From contig JAVHZZ010000008.1 in NCBI GenBank assembly GCA_036250195.1, positions 14,212,434 to 14,276,433 on the forward strand: a stretch of DNA of 64,000 nt, written 5' to 3'. Shown piece after piece: positions 34,960 through 46,030 of the stretch; position 1 is the stretch's first letter; every line of letters starts with the position of its first letter. Source of the DNA: Mixophyes australis (lineage: Eukaryota; Chordata; Amphibia; Anura; Limnodynastidae). Position numbers and translations under genes: made by a program. Below the pieces are notes generated by a model. It saw nothing but the letters and a program-made list of their open reading frames with translations, was not told the origin of the DNA and ran no database searches.

Positions 34960-37020
34960 ACATCACACAGACATGTGCATGTGCCCCTGTCCCCACGATG
35001 ACTTCAACGCATATGGTGGGGTGGCATGCTATGTAGGCCACATGTAAATCCCAATGGTATATCGATTTCTGCTGCCACATGCAGATGGTAGGGTCAGAAT
35101 TTGGCGCAAACAACATGAATTCACGGATCGATCCTGACTTGTGTCAGCATTGGAGACTGCTGGTGGTTGTGTATTGGTGTGGGGAATGTTTTCTTGGCAC
35201 ACATTAGGCCCCAATTGTTGAAATGCCACAGTCTACCTGAGTATTATTAATGACTATATGTATCCCTTTATGGGCACAGCCTACCTGAGTATTATTAATG
35301 ACTGTATGTATCCCTTTATGGGCACAGCCTACCTGAGTATTATTAATGACTATATGTATCCCTTTATGGGCACAGTCTACCTGAGTATTATTAATGACTA
35401 TATGTATCCCTTTATGGGCACAGCCTACCTGAGTATTATTAATGACTATATGTATCCCTTTATGGGCACAGTCTACCTGAGTATTATTAAAGACTATATG
35501 TATCCCTTTATGGGCACAGTATACCTGAGTATTATTAATGACTATATGTATCCCTTTATGGGCAAAGCCTACCTGAGTATTATTAATGACTATATGTATC
35601 CCTTTATGGGCACAGTCTACCTGAGTATTATTAATGACTATATGTATCCCTTTATGGGCACAGTATACCTGAGTATTATTAAAGACTATATGTATCCCTT
35701 TATGGGCACAGTCTACCTGAGTATTATTAAAGACTGTATGTATCCCTTTATGGGCACAGTGTACCTGAGTATTATTAATGACTATATGTATCCGTTTATG
35801 GGCACAGTCTACCTGAGTATTATTAATGACTATATGTATCCCTTTATGGGCACAGTATACCTGAGTATTATTAATGACTATATGTATCCCTTTATGGGCA
35901 CAGTCTACCTGAGTATTATTAAAGACTGTATGTATCCCTTTATGGGCACAGTGTACCTGAGTATTATTAATGACTATATGTATCCGTTTATGGGCACAGT
36001 CTACCTGAGTATTATTAAAGACTATATGTATCCCTTTATGGGCACAGTATACCTGAGTATTATTAATTACTATATGTATCCCTTTATGGGCACAGTGTAC
36101 CTGAGTATTATTAATGACTATATGTATCCCTTTATGGGCACAGCCTACCTGAGTATTATTAATGACTATATGTATCCCTTTATGGGCACAGTCTACCTGA
36201 GTATTATTAATGACTATATGTATCCCTTTATGGGCACAGTCTACCTGAGTATTATTAATGACTATATGTATCCCTTTATGGGCACAGCCTACCTGAGTAT
36301 TATTAATGACTATATGTATCCCTTTATGGGCACAGTCTACCTGAGTATTATTAAAGACTATATGTATCCCTTTATGGGCACAGTATACCTGAGTATTATT
36401 AATGACTATATGTATCCCTTTATGGGCACAGTGTACCTGAGTATTATTAATGACTATATGTATCCCTTTATGGGCACAGCCTACCTGAGTATTATTAATG
36501 ACTATATGTATCCCTTTATGGGCACAGTCTACCTGAGTATTATTAATGACTATATGTATCCCTTTATGGGCACAGTCTACCTGAGTATTATTAATGACTA
36601 TATGTATCCCTTTATGGGCACAGCCTACCTGAGTATTATTAATGACTATATGTATCCCTTTATGGGCACAGCCTACCTGAGTATTATTAATGACTATATG
36701 TATCCCTTTATGGGCACAGTGTACCCATCTTCTAACGGCTGCTTCCAGCAGGACACCGCGCCATGTCACAAAGCACACGTCATCTCAAGCTGGTACCACT
36801 AACATGACAATGAGTTCCTTTGGGATGTGATAGAACAGGAGATTCGCAGTATGAAAGTGCAGCCGCCAAATCTGCAGCATCTACGTGATGCTCTCATGTC
36901 AACATGGACCAGAATCTCGAAGGGATGTTCCCAGCACCTTGAATACAGCACTCTGGTCTCTGCGTGCAGAGCGGAGGCAGAAATTGAATGAAGTGGCGGA
37001 CACCTCATAACATATATCAC
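34960..37020 (+). pseudogene. Tc1-like transposase relic carrying a 31-unit internal tandem expansion
   Basis: Different Tc1 subfamily from 10332-11818. Upstream of the array, 35100-35225 gives segments like ALETAGGCVLVWGMFSW and HTLGP, ending in the NATVYLS start. Downstream the reading continues GTVYPSSNGCFQQDTAPCHK and AHVISSWYH, then a stop, then HDNEF joined directly to LWDVIEQEIRSMKVQPPN. The family normally has a SPDLNPIEH-containing stretch between these last two, so an in-frame deletion has removed that catalytic-region motif. Between YLSIINDYMYPFMG and TVYPSS the sequence is amplified 31 times (separate entry). The element cannot encode active transposase. Confidence 0.88.
35227..36714 (+). 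repeat. 48-bp minisatellite, 31 units, in frame with transposase
   Basis: Units start at CACAGT/CACAGC every 48 bp (35227, 35275 ... 36715), exactly 31 periods by position. Each unit encodes 16 residues, YLSIINDYMYPFMGTV in plus frame, with a few variants (A for V, K for N, C for Y). Since 48 is divisible by 3 and no unit carries a stop, the plus strand is open from 35258 to 36802 and the minus strand from 36778 back to 35204. Neither is likely to be a real protein. The boundary words 'ccacagtctacc' and 'gcacagtgtaccc' are near-identical, giving the microhomology needed for an initial slippage duplication. Confidence 0.97.
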
Positions 37021-37939
37021 CGTCAGTGACCTAGGCTGCACTCCAGAGGGTATGGCGGGCCCCAAGGGCCCCAGATGGAGGGCTAGGTTGGTCACTAAAT
37101 GAGTGATCCAGCCCTGACCCTTACTGTACTCAACTTACACTTGCCTGCCCCCGTCCTACCTCTAAGGGGCAGCAAGTCTTACACCATTTTACTAATTTAT
37201 TCCTTTTAAGAATGTTATATTGCAGAGAACACAATCTAATTACTTCCTACAAGTCCTAAAAATTAAGTTATCTGGGTCAGACGATGCATCAGATATTGAA
37301 GAAAGATCTGCAAAGATCAGCATGTTTCCCTATCTCATACTTCAGAATTGATGGACTCTGCATCCACAGCTGCTGACCAGGAAGATAAATTGAGTGTATT
37401 GAACTGACTTTCATTTTCTGCCATTACATAAATGAAGTTTGACATGAGGAGTTTGCAGAATAACAGTTAATGCAACCAGCTATAGGGCGAAAAATGAAAA
37501 AGCTCTTTAGTTGATTAAGGCCACAGATCAGTCACGCGACATCTCATCGCTCAGCCTGAATTCTACTGAGCAGCGGGAAAAGAGTTACAATGTAACAGGA
37601 AGATACCGCAGGCCTTTGTTGGGTTTAATTAGAATGCTCACAGGTGTTAAATCTGTAAGGATATGTAAGTACAAACATAAAATATAGATATAAAAGGCAC
37701 TTACACTGTATTACAGTGGTGCGAAATGAAATTGTTAATTTTGTGCCACAAAAACTCTGTACAAAAAAGAGAAGTGAGTTTTAATTTTGAAACTTTTTAT
37801 TTTGAAATGACAACTTGTAGAAACAGTATAGATGAATAATATAAAATGTTCAATAATTTAACAGTAATATAACAATAAAAAATCTGAAATAGAAAAAACA
37901 TTGTTAGTGTGTCGTTTTTATATTTTTCAAATTAGATTA
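37021..37939. other. no recognised feature
   Basis: AT-rich, no ORF or repeat recognised. Confidence 0.35.
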
Positions 37940-38716
37940 ATGGGAAGGGTTAAAAGGGAAAGGGGAAGGGGAATGGAGGGGAAAGGAGAAGCAAAAGGGA
38001 AGAGATGAGGAAGGGAGGAGGAGAAGGGGAAGGGAGGGGAAGGGAAGGGAAAGGAGGAGGCAGGGGAAGGGGATGAAAGAAGAAGGAGAAGGGAGGTGGA
38101 GAAGGGGAAGGTAGGGGAAGGGAAAGGAGGAGGCAGGCGAAGGGAATGAGAGAAGAAGGAGAAGGGAGGTGGAGAAGGGGAAGGGAGGGGAAGGGAAAGG
38201 AGGAGGCAGACGAAGGGAATGAGAGAAGAAGGAGAAGGGAGGAGGAGAAGGGGAAGGTAGGGGAAGGGAAAGGAGGAGGCAGACGAAGGGAATGAGAGAA
38301 GAAGGAGAAGGGAGGTGGAGAAGGGGAAGGGAGGGGAAGGGAAAGGAGGAGGCAGGCGAAGGGAATGAGAGAAGAAGGAGAAGGGAGGTGGAGAAGGGGA
38401 AGGTAGGGGAAGGGAAAGGAGGAGGCAGGCGAAGGGAATGAGAGAAGAAGGAGAAGGGAGGTGGAGAAGGGGAAGGGAGGGGAAGGGAAAGGAGGAGGCA
38501 GATGAAGGGAAGAGATGAGGAAGGGAGAAGGAGAAGGGGAAGGGAGGGGAAGGGAAGGGAAAGGAGGAGGCAGGGGAAGGGAATGAGAGAAGAAGGGGAA
38601 GGGAGGTGGAGAAGGGGAAGGGAGGGGAAAGGAAAGGAGGAGGCAGGGGAAGGGAATGAGAGAAGAAGGAGAAGGGAGGTGGAGAAGGGGAAGGGAGGGG
38701 AAGGGAAAGGAGGAGT
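37940..38716. repeat. 73-bp polypurine minisatellite, about 10 units
   Basis: The word 'gaggca' recurs with its C at 38061, 38134, 38207, 38280, 38353, 38426, 38499, 38571 and 38644: spacings 73, 73, 73, 73, 73, 73, 72, 73. Units are almost entirely G/A with one C and two or three T. The overlapping minus-strand ORFs of 274 and 281 residues (Pro/Ser/Phe/Leu) are composition artefacts. Confidence 0.97.
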
Positions 38717-39639
38717 GCAGGTTTTCCATATCTCCTTGTTGGAGCACAGGTGTAATCATTACTGACTGACACATTGTAACAGATCCACAGGTGGTATAAT
38801 TATCTCACTTGTGACCTACACTGTTGGGGGGCCATGAGGACTGGATTTGGGAAACACTGACATATCACATAGTAACCTGCAAACCAAAATGTGTCCAGGG
38901 TAGAAATAAAAGAAAAAAATAATAATACATGTTAATACTAATGAAGCAAACAGTACAATATTAACCACATATCATTAGCATACTCACCATATAACCAACG
39001 TTTCCAAATACATTCAAATGAATTATATAAAAAAAAAATAAAGTCAAACAAATGTACATTATTAAGAACTTTCTATACACTTAATACATTGTTTTTTTTA
39101 TTGTTATTATTGTTATTTTTTGGTTTGTTTCAACCAGTAAGGATTTATCAAATTTACAAAATGGATCCATCAAAATTAGATCTGTTCAACCAACATTATG
39201 GATCATACCTTGAAACAAACCAAGGTGGGGTGATCACATCAGTGCACGATATTAAAAACATTCTTGGATGAAACCATGAGAGTTGAGCCGTCGCTGAGCA
39301 GAACTTTACAAACTTCAATAAAAATATATTAGTAATGTAGCAAGAAAATGAAAATGTACAATATGTATTATTAGACTGAATCATCCAGGAAAATGAATAA
39401 GCAATCAAGATATTTTGACTGACGATGGGACTTTTAAACTGATTCTCAGTGTATATAATGCTGAGTAGAACACAGTGTAACTATAAATACATTCTAATAT
39501 ACTCAGCTGGTCCCAGCACTAAACCAAATCAGATTCTGATTTATAACATTCTACCAATCAATAATGGCGGTTCTGTTGACATGGCTGCGATCACAATTGC
39601 TGAATTCATCTAATTGTAAGCTCTTCTGAGCAAAGAACA
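38717..39639. other. no recognised feature
   Basis: AT-rich with poly-A/T stretches near 39028 and 39090-39120. No gene recognised. Confidence 0.35.
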
Positions 39640-40100
39640 CATTATAGGGTATTTACAAAAATAACAGACATACAGGGACTGGTTCAAATCGGAACGCAAA
39701 TAGCGGTTTAAAAAACAAAAAGCACTAAAATTGGGCGTAGCGCCAACTGTACTCAGTTCCAAGCAGATCTCAAGATGCATTTCAGTTTAAACCTGAGTGT
39801 ACTTACGCTCTGCCTAAACATTACTTGCTTTGCGTAGACACAGAGAACAGACTGCAGAGTACGCCCAAGCATATGTGCAATATAAGGTCAAATCATAACG
39901 CATATAAAAAAAATTGCATATTATAAAATAAATGAACAACTCTAAACAGTATAATCATCAAAAATATAATTGTACTAAAAAATATATTTTAAAGAAAACT
40001 TTTCTTTTTCACAAATACATAAATCAAGATGTTCTTAATGTGCACTGTACATAGAATGCATTGTTATGGTCAATCTTACTTGCACACACATGTTCTGTGC
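39640..40100. repeat. dispersed repeat (family at 9.1 and 27.4 kb)
   Basis: 'tacgctctgcctaaacatta' and 'gtagacacagagaacagact' match the 27.6 kb copy in reverse. 'ctgtacatagaatgcatt' matches 9195-9220. Runs directly into the LINE 3' fragment. Confidence 0.6.
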
Positions 40101-40189
40101 TACCTTTCCAAATAAAGACTGTCATGCCAATCATCATTATCAGTCGGCACTGACACCTGTCCTGTACCGACATACATCTCCTCACTTGT

Positions 40190-40756
40190 CTCAAAATATC
40201 TCCCAACTCGACACCTCCGTTCTGCCTCCGTTCTGCACAAGATCTGCGTCTCTCTTCTACTCTCATCACATCCTCCCATTCCCGGTTACAGAACTTTTTT
40301 CTGGCTGCACCCACTTTGTGAAATTCCCTCCCTCACACAGTAAGACTTTTCTCTAGTCTTCAAACCTTCAAGCGTTCTCCAAAAACACACCTCTTCAGAC
40401 AAGCTTATAATATTCCTCTACCACCATCTTAATCTCCTAGATTACCCTATTACCACCCTCTACACAGCTAACACAACACAACAACCCTCTGACCAACATT
40501 GCTGTGTGACTGATCACACAGCCCACTCAATACTTTTACCTTTGCATTCTAGCTGGTCCAATGTGCAATATGATGTAGCACATGTCCTTGTGTTTCAAAC
40601 TCCCATTGTCCCATAGATTGTAAGCTTGCAAGCAGGGTTCTCTTACCTCTCTGTCTGTATGTATTACCCAGTATTGTTTTATTATGTTTGTTCCCCATTG
40701 TAAAGCGCTACGGAATTTGCTGGCGCTATATAAATAAATGATGATGGATGATGATG
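40190..40756 (+). pseudogene. L2-like LINE 3' end (C-terminal RT remnant plus 3' UTR)
   Basis: The C-terminal part reads, with frame changes, as 'LWNSLP'-like residues after TELFSGCTHF and 'QTFKRSPKTHLF'-like residues, matching the end of the relic at 29.9 kb. The 3' UTR has 'tgtaagcttgcaagcagggt' and ends 'gtaaagcgctacggaattt' then GGCGCTATATAAATAAATG and short ATGATGG repeats. That terminal segment is the one shared with all the SINEs in this window. Confidence 0.85.
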
Positions 40757-41377
40757 TAAAATTAAGTTTTTAAGAGAAATCCAGGACTTGAATCTGTGTC
40801 AGAACGCCCTCTGCACGCCCTTCCTGGACATTGTCTACGTTCGTCCACCTTTCCCACTCCTGTTCCACCCTTCAAGTCGTAGCCAGTCGTCAGTGTCATT
40901 TGCGTTCCGACATGAATTCCATACAATTGCATTCATTGGTGTAAGGTGTGTTTCTGAGTATGTGCAGAGCTATTACATGCAAGATACGGCATGCCAATGG
41001 ACTTACCTCATGCCAATGGACTTACCTCCGACCATGAAGCAGGCACACAATGCATCATGTCCGTGTAAATGCCCCTATTGTCCACTGTGCACATGCACAC
41101 ATATAACCGTCAGTTTGGCATTTTAAAATGCATCTGTGCAAATACTTTGCACCACTATTTGCAGACTGCAGATCGGAAGGTGGATGTAAACAAGAGTAAA
41201 ATATCACATCAAAGTCTTTTCCACAATCACATTTGGACCAAACATTACAGTTGTCCTGCTGAGCATGGGGGAAACAAATCAAAAATAAAAGTTTTTGCAC
41301 AATTGCACAGGGATAATGGATGGATTTGGAGAGGTGTAAGTGTGGTGCCCCAAAGCCCAGTTGAACAGCACAGAGGA
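40757..41377. other. no recognised feature
   Basis: A short direct duplication 'catgccaatggacttacctc' near 40990-41030. ORFs without recognisable domains. Confidence 0.4.
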
Positions 41378-42709
41378 GTGCATCAGCGCTGTTAAAATGC
41401 AGGGATACAAGGGGTTAATTGTGCTCCTGAAAACTTGTGACCAGGAGTGATTGACAGGAGGAGGATGAAGGCCCTGATTGACTGGGGGAGTAACAGGAAG
41501 AGGATGTGCAGGAAGGAGGAGAAAGAGAGAGCAGCATGGTAGAAGGAACAAGGGGGGCTGAGATGCAGCCGAGCAGAGAGAAGATAAGCTGCTGCCAGAA
41601 CTGGTGACATTGCCAGCAAAGCGGACGGAGAACAGCTGGGGACACGCAGTGGGGCGCCAAAGACAGTCTCCACTAAATATAGAACCCTCTCAAGGTAAAA
41701 CCCTAGCCTGCAGTGTATTGCACACACCCCAGTGTCAGAGGGAAAAGTGATGAGAGAATCTATCCAAAACTGACATTGCTTTCTTGTACAAGGAAGGCTA
41801 CTGTTCCCTTCTTGGGAGCTTTTCCCCCAGATCATACCTTACACAGGCTGCAGGGAACAATTAAGACTGTCATTTCAGCTATATCCTGTGTGTGCTGATA
41901 GAGATTCATTGACTGTTGAGAGAACAGCGCCATCTAGTGGCTGAACTGAGCAACAGCCCTGCTTTCTACTATAATACTTAACCCTTGATGGAAACCTCTG
42001 CAGGACATTGGAACACTACCAAATTCCTGTGCACAGGTCAGCCCAGGACTGAGTGTAAAATATGGTAACGTTACCGGGGATAATATTGGTGCACCAAATG
42101 TTTTAGAAGATGTTAATGTTATGTGATTTACCTAAGAGTTGATTTATTGATATTGAAGGTGTGACATTCAGCGTTAGCGGTACCGCTGCGATTCAAGTTA
42201 ACCCAGAGGGAATAGCACGGTACCCCAAACACCTGAATAAGAAGGAGCCCTCTAGTGGGTGCGGTAGTGACCGTAAGAGTCTTGATGAGTTATTATTGAT
42301 GGTTCTTGCATCATCACCAGTCAGATATTGTTAACTGGAAAGTAGTACCTGTGATTACCAGTGTGCCTTATTAGACAATGTGCATTGAAGATGTTATTGC
42401 TATTGTGCCTTATACTCACCAGGTGTATGTTATATGTTAAATGCTATTGTGCTCTATGCTGATCAAAGGCATTATTTTGCCATTACCATTGAGGGGTCAG
42501 TGGCGGGGTGGCTTACCAAAACTATCCTTACCGCATTCTTAATAAACCCAAGTTGTTTGGCCAATCCTTGTCCCTTTCATTGAAGTATTTATCTCCTGAC
42601 TACCGGATATCCGAACAGAAAAGAACCTGACTCGTGTCTGAAGGACAAGGTAAGGGAAGGATTTCCCATCAGTACTCGACCACCACATAAGTACCTAGTG
42701 TGCTACAGC
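41378..42709 (+). mobile_element. possible long LTR or retroelement end
   Basis: Purine-rich 5' part, a long AT-balanced middle, an AATAAA at about 42540-42545, then some 165 bp ending 'gtgtgctaca'. This order (promoter-like U3, signal, short U5, CA end) fits an LTR, and 'agcgccatctagtggctg' is the kind of phrase seen in repeats. No target duplication, primer site or coding region was found, and the left end is a guess. Confidence 0.3.
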
Positions 42710-43669
42710 ATGAAAACAGGAAACCAAAATGACAGATGTCTCTTTGTCATTAGTAAAGTATCACACTCAAAGCAGTGTAGTTAAAAAGTCTGAAAATTAA
42801 ATACCTAATACCTGTTATAATGAGGGGGTGGTCATAGGAACATGAGTCAGAGCTTAGACATGATTTTGCACCTTTACAGAGAGATGATTGGCTGTGCATA
42901 GACGGATTAAAATTATGGTTATGACAGATGAAGAGCACAGATCTGACGGTAAATCGTGTAAAACGTGTATAGTGTGTACACATGAATCGGCTGCTGATCG
43001 GGACTTTCAGTTGTTGGTAAAATCGATATCAAATAATGCATTGTGAGAAATGTTCTGTAGTGTGTACCAAGCATAAAACGTCTTCTATATTGTATAATCG
43101 GATGCACAGTGTCACTACTAAAAACGCTAAATGGTGTTTGTTCCATTGTATTGGTTGTCAAAATAGACAGAAATGTAACAACTAAATTCAGACGAGACCA
43201 GCCCAAAATTTCATCTGTACCAAGATTAAAATCATGAACTGCGATAGGGATTGTTTCTAAATCTACAGATTTTAAAATACGCTAGTTAATCAGACCGCAC
43301 GAGACGCTGCGAGCTGCAGATATGTGCTGAGACTATAAATGATCTTACCGTTTGTATTTGATCAGTGATGGTCATTTGTTGCCCAGATATATAAACAGCA
43401 TTCAGGCAATGAAATAAAAAATACATTTTGCAAACAGTTGGTGGAATTACAATTGTTTTACTCTGGCAATACTTCTGTCTGATAATGTCTGAGGCTGTGT
43501 TTGTATTTGAACAATAAAAATGAAATGGTAAAAAAAAAAATAAGATAGTTCTAGGCCTTCGTATCATACTGTGTGCGGTAAGATCAAGGGTCAAGACTCG
43601 GGCTAATATGCTGGAGCGATAAACTCTTTCCGCAGCCTTTTCTATGTGCTGTACTCAGCGCCAATCAGG
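42710..43669. other. no recognised feature
   Basis: The short minus ORFs at 42919-43206 and 43286-43594 have no recognised domain. Confidence 0.35.
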
Positions 43670-43844
43670 GGGTAGATGTATCAAGCTGAGAGTTTTCCGG
43701 CGGGTTTGAAAAACCAATCAGATTCTAGCTATCATTTATTTAGTACATTCTACAAAATGACAGCTAGAATCTGATTGGTTGCTATAGGCAACATCTCCAC
43801 TTTTTCAAACCCACCAGAAAACTCTCAGCTTGATACATTTACCC
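43670..43844. mobile_element. palindromic MITE, GGGTAAATGTATYAAG family
   Basis: GGGTAGATGTATCAAGCTGA at the left pairs with TCAGCTTGATACATTTACCC at the right. CAGG flanks both sides (43666-43669 and 43845-43848), a possible 4-bp duplication. Confidence 0.93.
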
Positions 43845-43867
43845 CAGGACTGAAAAAACAGTCAGTA

Positions 43868-43982
43868 TTTAACTTATGTGCAAAACAGAAAACTAATTTA
43901 CACCCCTTGCATTGTAACATGGTTTTGTCCAGGAGACTGAAATAAGAAGTTTCTTAAGTTAAGATCCTTAATGAATCAGGCC
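43868..43982. mobile_element. half copy of the GGGCCTGATTCATTAAGG MITE
   Basis: 'aaaactaatttacacc', 'cattgtaacatggttttg' and terminal 'ccttaatgaatcaggccc' match the right half of 27103-27424. Confidence 0.82.
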
Positions 43983-43983
43983 C

Positions 43984-44063
43984 TAGAATCTGATTGGTTG
44001 CTATAGTCAACATCTCCACTTTTCGAACCCAACGGAAAACTCGCAGCTTGATACATTTACCCC
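43984..44063. mobile_element. right half of a GGGTAAATGTATYAAG MITE
   Basis: Starts abruptly 'tagaatctgattggttgcta' and runs to 'gcttgatacatttaccc'. The left arm is missing; it directly abuts the preceding MITE end. Confidence 0.85.
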
Positions 44064-45091
44064 CAGGAAGGTGAATATCAGGACAAACTCCAGTCTTTTA
44101 CTATGTGGGTGTCTAAAGTCCTTTATCTGGAGTGCACTGAACACCTGCTGTCGTTATTTGGGGGCTGGGACGATTCCTTAACACATTGGTGTTCAACCTT
44201 TTCTTTAGCTGGGACGCGAAATATCACTTTTCCATTGTTTTGAGACCCCAAAATCGGTGGTTCCCAACAGAATATATTACACACTTGATAATTAGGGGAA
44301 CCTACTTGGAGTCTCGATCCACAGGTCGCACCCGTGCCATAACACATGCATCTATGGTCCCATTGTGCATACCACAGAAAATGAAGGTATTTGTATGGAT
44401 GTGTTTACGAAAATATGGTTTGAATCCCCCCCTTTAAATTTGTACTTATAGTTTCTTGATAATTTTGTCACTGACCCTCTGCTAACATTGTCCGCAGACT
44501 CCTTTCCTCTTTCTCTCTTCTGTTTCCCGCACACATTCCAAACATAACACGTTCTTCCTGAATTCCATATTGAGACAAGCACAAGACATGTTCCGTACAA
44601 TACGGAGATCGTTGTAATCTCTTCTCCTCCTCCTAACTCCTGTTGTTGTGATCGGTCTAACGAAGAATTTCCTCTGCATTTCTAAATGGTTTTGGACATA
44701 TAGTCCACAAGATTAATTATACGCAGCAAGCAACACTTCATGAATATTTACCAACCTCATTTATACTTAATGAATAAATTTGCATTTTGACAGTATTGTT
44801 TAATGCGTTTTAAAGAAATATTGCTCATTACCTCTTAATTCTGCAGATTACTTGGATGCAATTAGAGAGATGAGGCAAATAATACAGCACATTTGTGGAA
44901 TAATCTTTTCTTTTATTCTGATTGTTTGTATAAGGTTGTCAGGTCCATAAATTCTGGTGCCATTGTTCTGGGGTACTTGCAGTAAGTATAGCAGATACTA
45001 TATGTAGCTTAAAGCTTCTGACCACTCAGGGAGTATGGTGACCTGGTATCAGTAATTATTTACTGGAACACAACAATTTGCCTTGTAGGTC
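44064..45091. other. no gene; hAT-like fragment
   Basis: 44185-44275 reads 'ttggtgttcaaccttttctt'...'cggtggttcccaac', typical of an eroded hAT element. The rest is not recognised. Confidence 0.4.
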
Positions 45092-45318
45092 CATCATCAT
45101 CACCATTTAATTATATAGCGCCACTGATTCCGCAGCGCTGTACAGAGAATTTATTCACATCAGTCCCTGACCCATTGGGCTTACAGTCTAAATTCCCTGA
45201 CACACACACACAGACAGAGAGACAGAGAGAGAGAGAGAAAGAGACAATGGTCAATTTTTGACAGCAGCCAATTAACCTACCAGTATGTTTTTGGAGTGTG
45301 GGAGGAAACCGGAGCACC
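45092..45318 (-). mobile_element. SINE, 5'-truncated, minus strand
   Basis: (CATCAT) tail, 'atatagcgccactgattcc', a (CA)n/(GA)n-expanded middle, then 'gtatgtttttggagtgtggg', ending at 'ggaaaccggagcaccc'. No tRNA-like head. Confidence 0.9.
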
Positions 45319-45630
45319 CTCTATGGAGATCGTGATGGTGAGAGCATACACACTGCAGGATTGGAAGGTGGTTGGAACAAGACCATTAGTTTTACCAACC
45401 GACCAAATGAACCGGCGATCGGTGCTTTGGAACGACTATCGGTCATCATGTGAGTACTGCGATATTTGGCCAAAGAGTAGGATTATGGGCGTTTGGTCCA
45501 ATAATCGGCTGATAAACCTGTAGTGTGTACACAGCTATGATGTGTGTTCAAAAACACAGAGAGTACTGAATGATGCTATAAATAAATGGCTGAAACACAC
45601 TGAAGGACGCAATACATATAAGGCATTATA

Positions 45631-45959
45631 GGGGGAGCACGGTAGCTCAGTGGTTAGCACTTCTGCCTCACAGCACTGGGGTTATGAGTTTGATTCCTGA
45701 CCATGGCCTTATCCGTGAGGAGTTTGTATGTTCTCCCCATGTTTGCGTCGGTTTCCTCCGGTTTCCTCCCACATTCCAAAAACATTTTAGTAGATTAATT
45801 GACTGCTATAAAAATTGACCCTAGTCTCTCTCTGTCTGTCTGTATATGTTAAGGAATTTAGACTGTAAGCTCCAATGGGGCAGGGACTGATGTGAGTGAG
45901 TTCTCTGTACAGAGCTGCTGAATTAGTGGCGCTATATAAATAGATGGTGATGATGATGA
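45631..45959 (+). mobile_element. full-length SINE
   Basis: A box TAGCTCAGTGG at 45643-45653. The B-box area is 'gagtttgattcc', one base off consensus. A 16-bp block of the central segment is missing (one 'tttcctccggg' repeat). The tail is 'ggcgctatataaatag' followed by a GATA array. Confidence 0.92.
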
Positions 45960-46030
45960 GATAGATAGATAGATTAATAGATAGATAGATATAGATATAT
46001 AAAGATAGACAGATAGATAGATAGATAGTA
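45960..46030. repeat. (GATA)n microsatellite grown from the SINE tail
   Basis: Imperfect GATA units directly after the SINE's (GATG) tail, so the SINE probably seeded it. Confidence 0.92.

Noticed and set aside
35204..36802. Novel repeat protein genes on both strands
   Set aside because: The array is an expansion inside a dead transposase. Open frames on both strands follow from the stop-free 48-bp unit.
37927..38774. Two overlapping minus-strand ORFs of 274 and 281 residues
   Set aside because: Both read the same 73-bp polypurine minisatellite in different frames, which shows that neither is selected.
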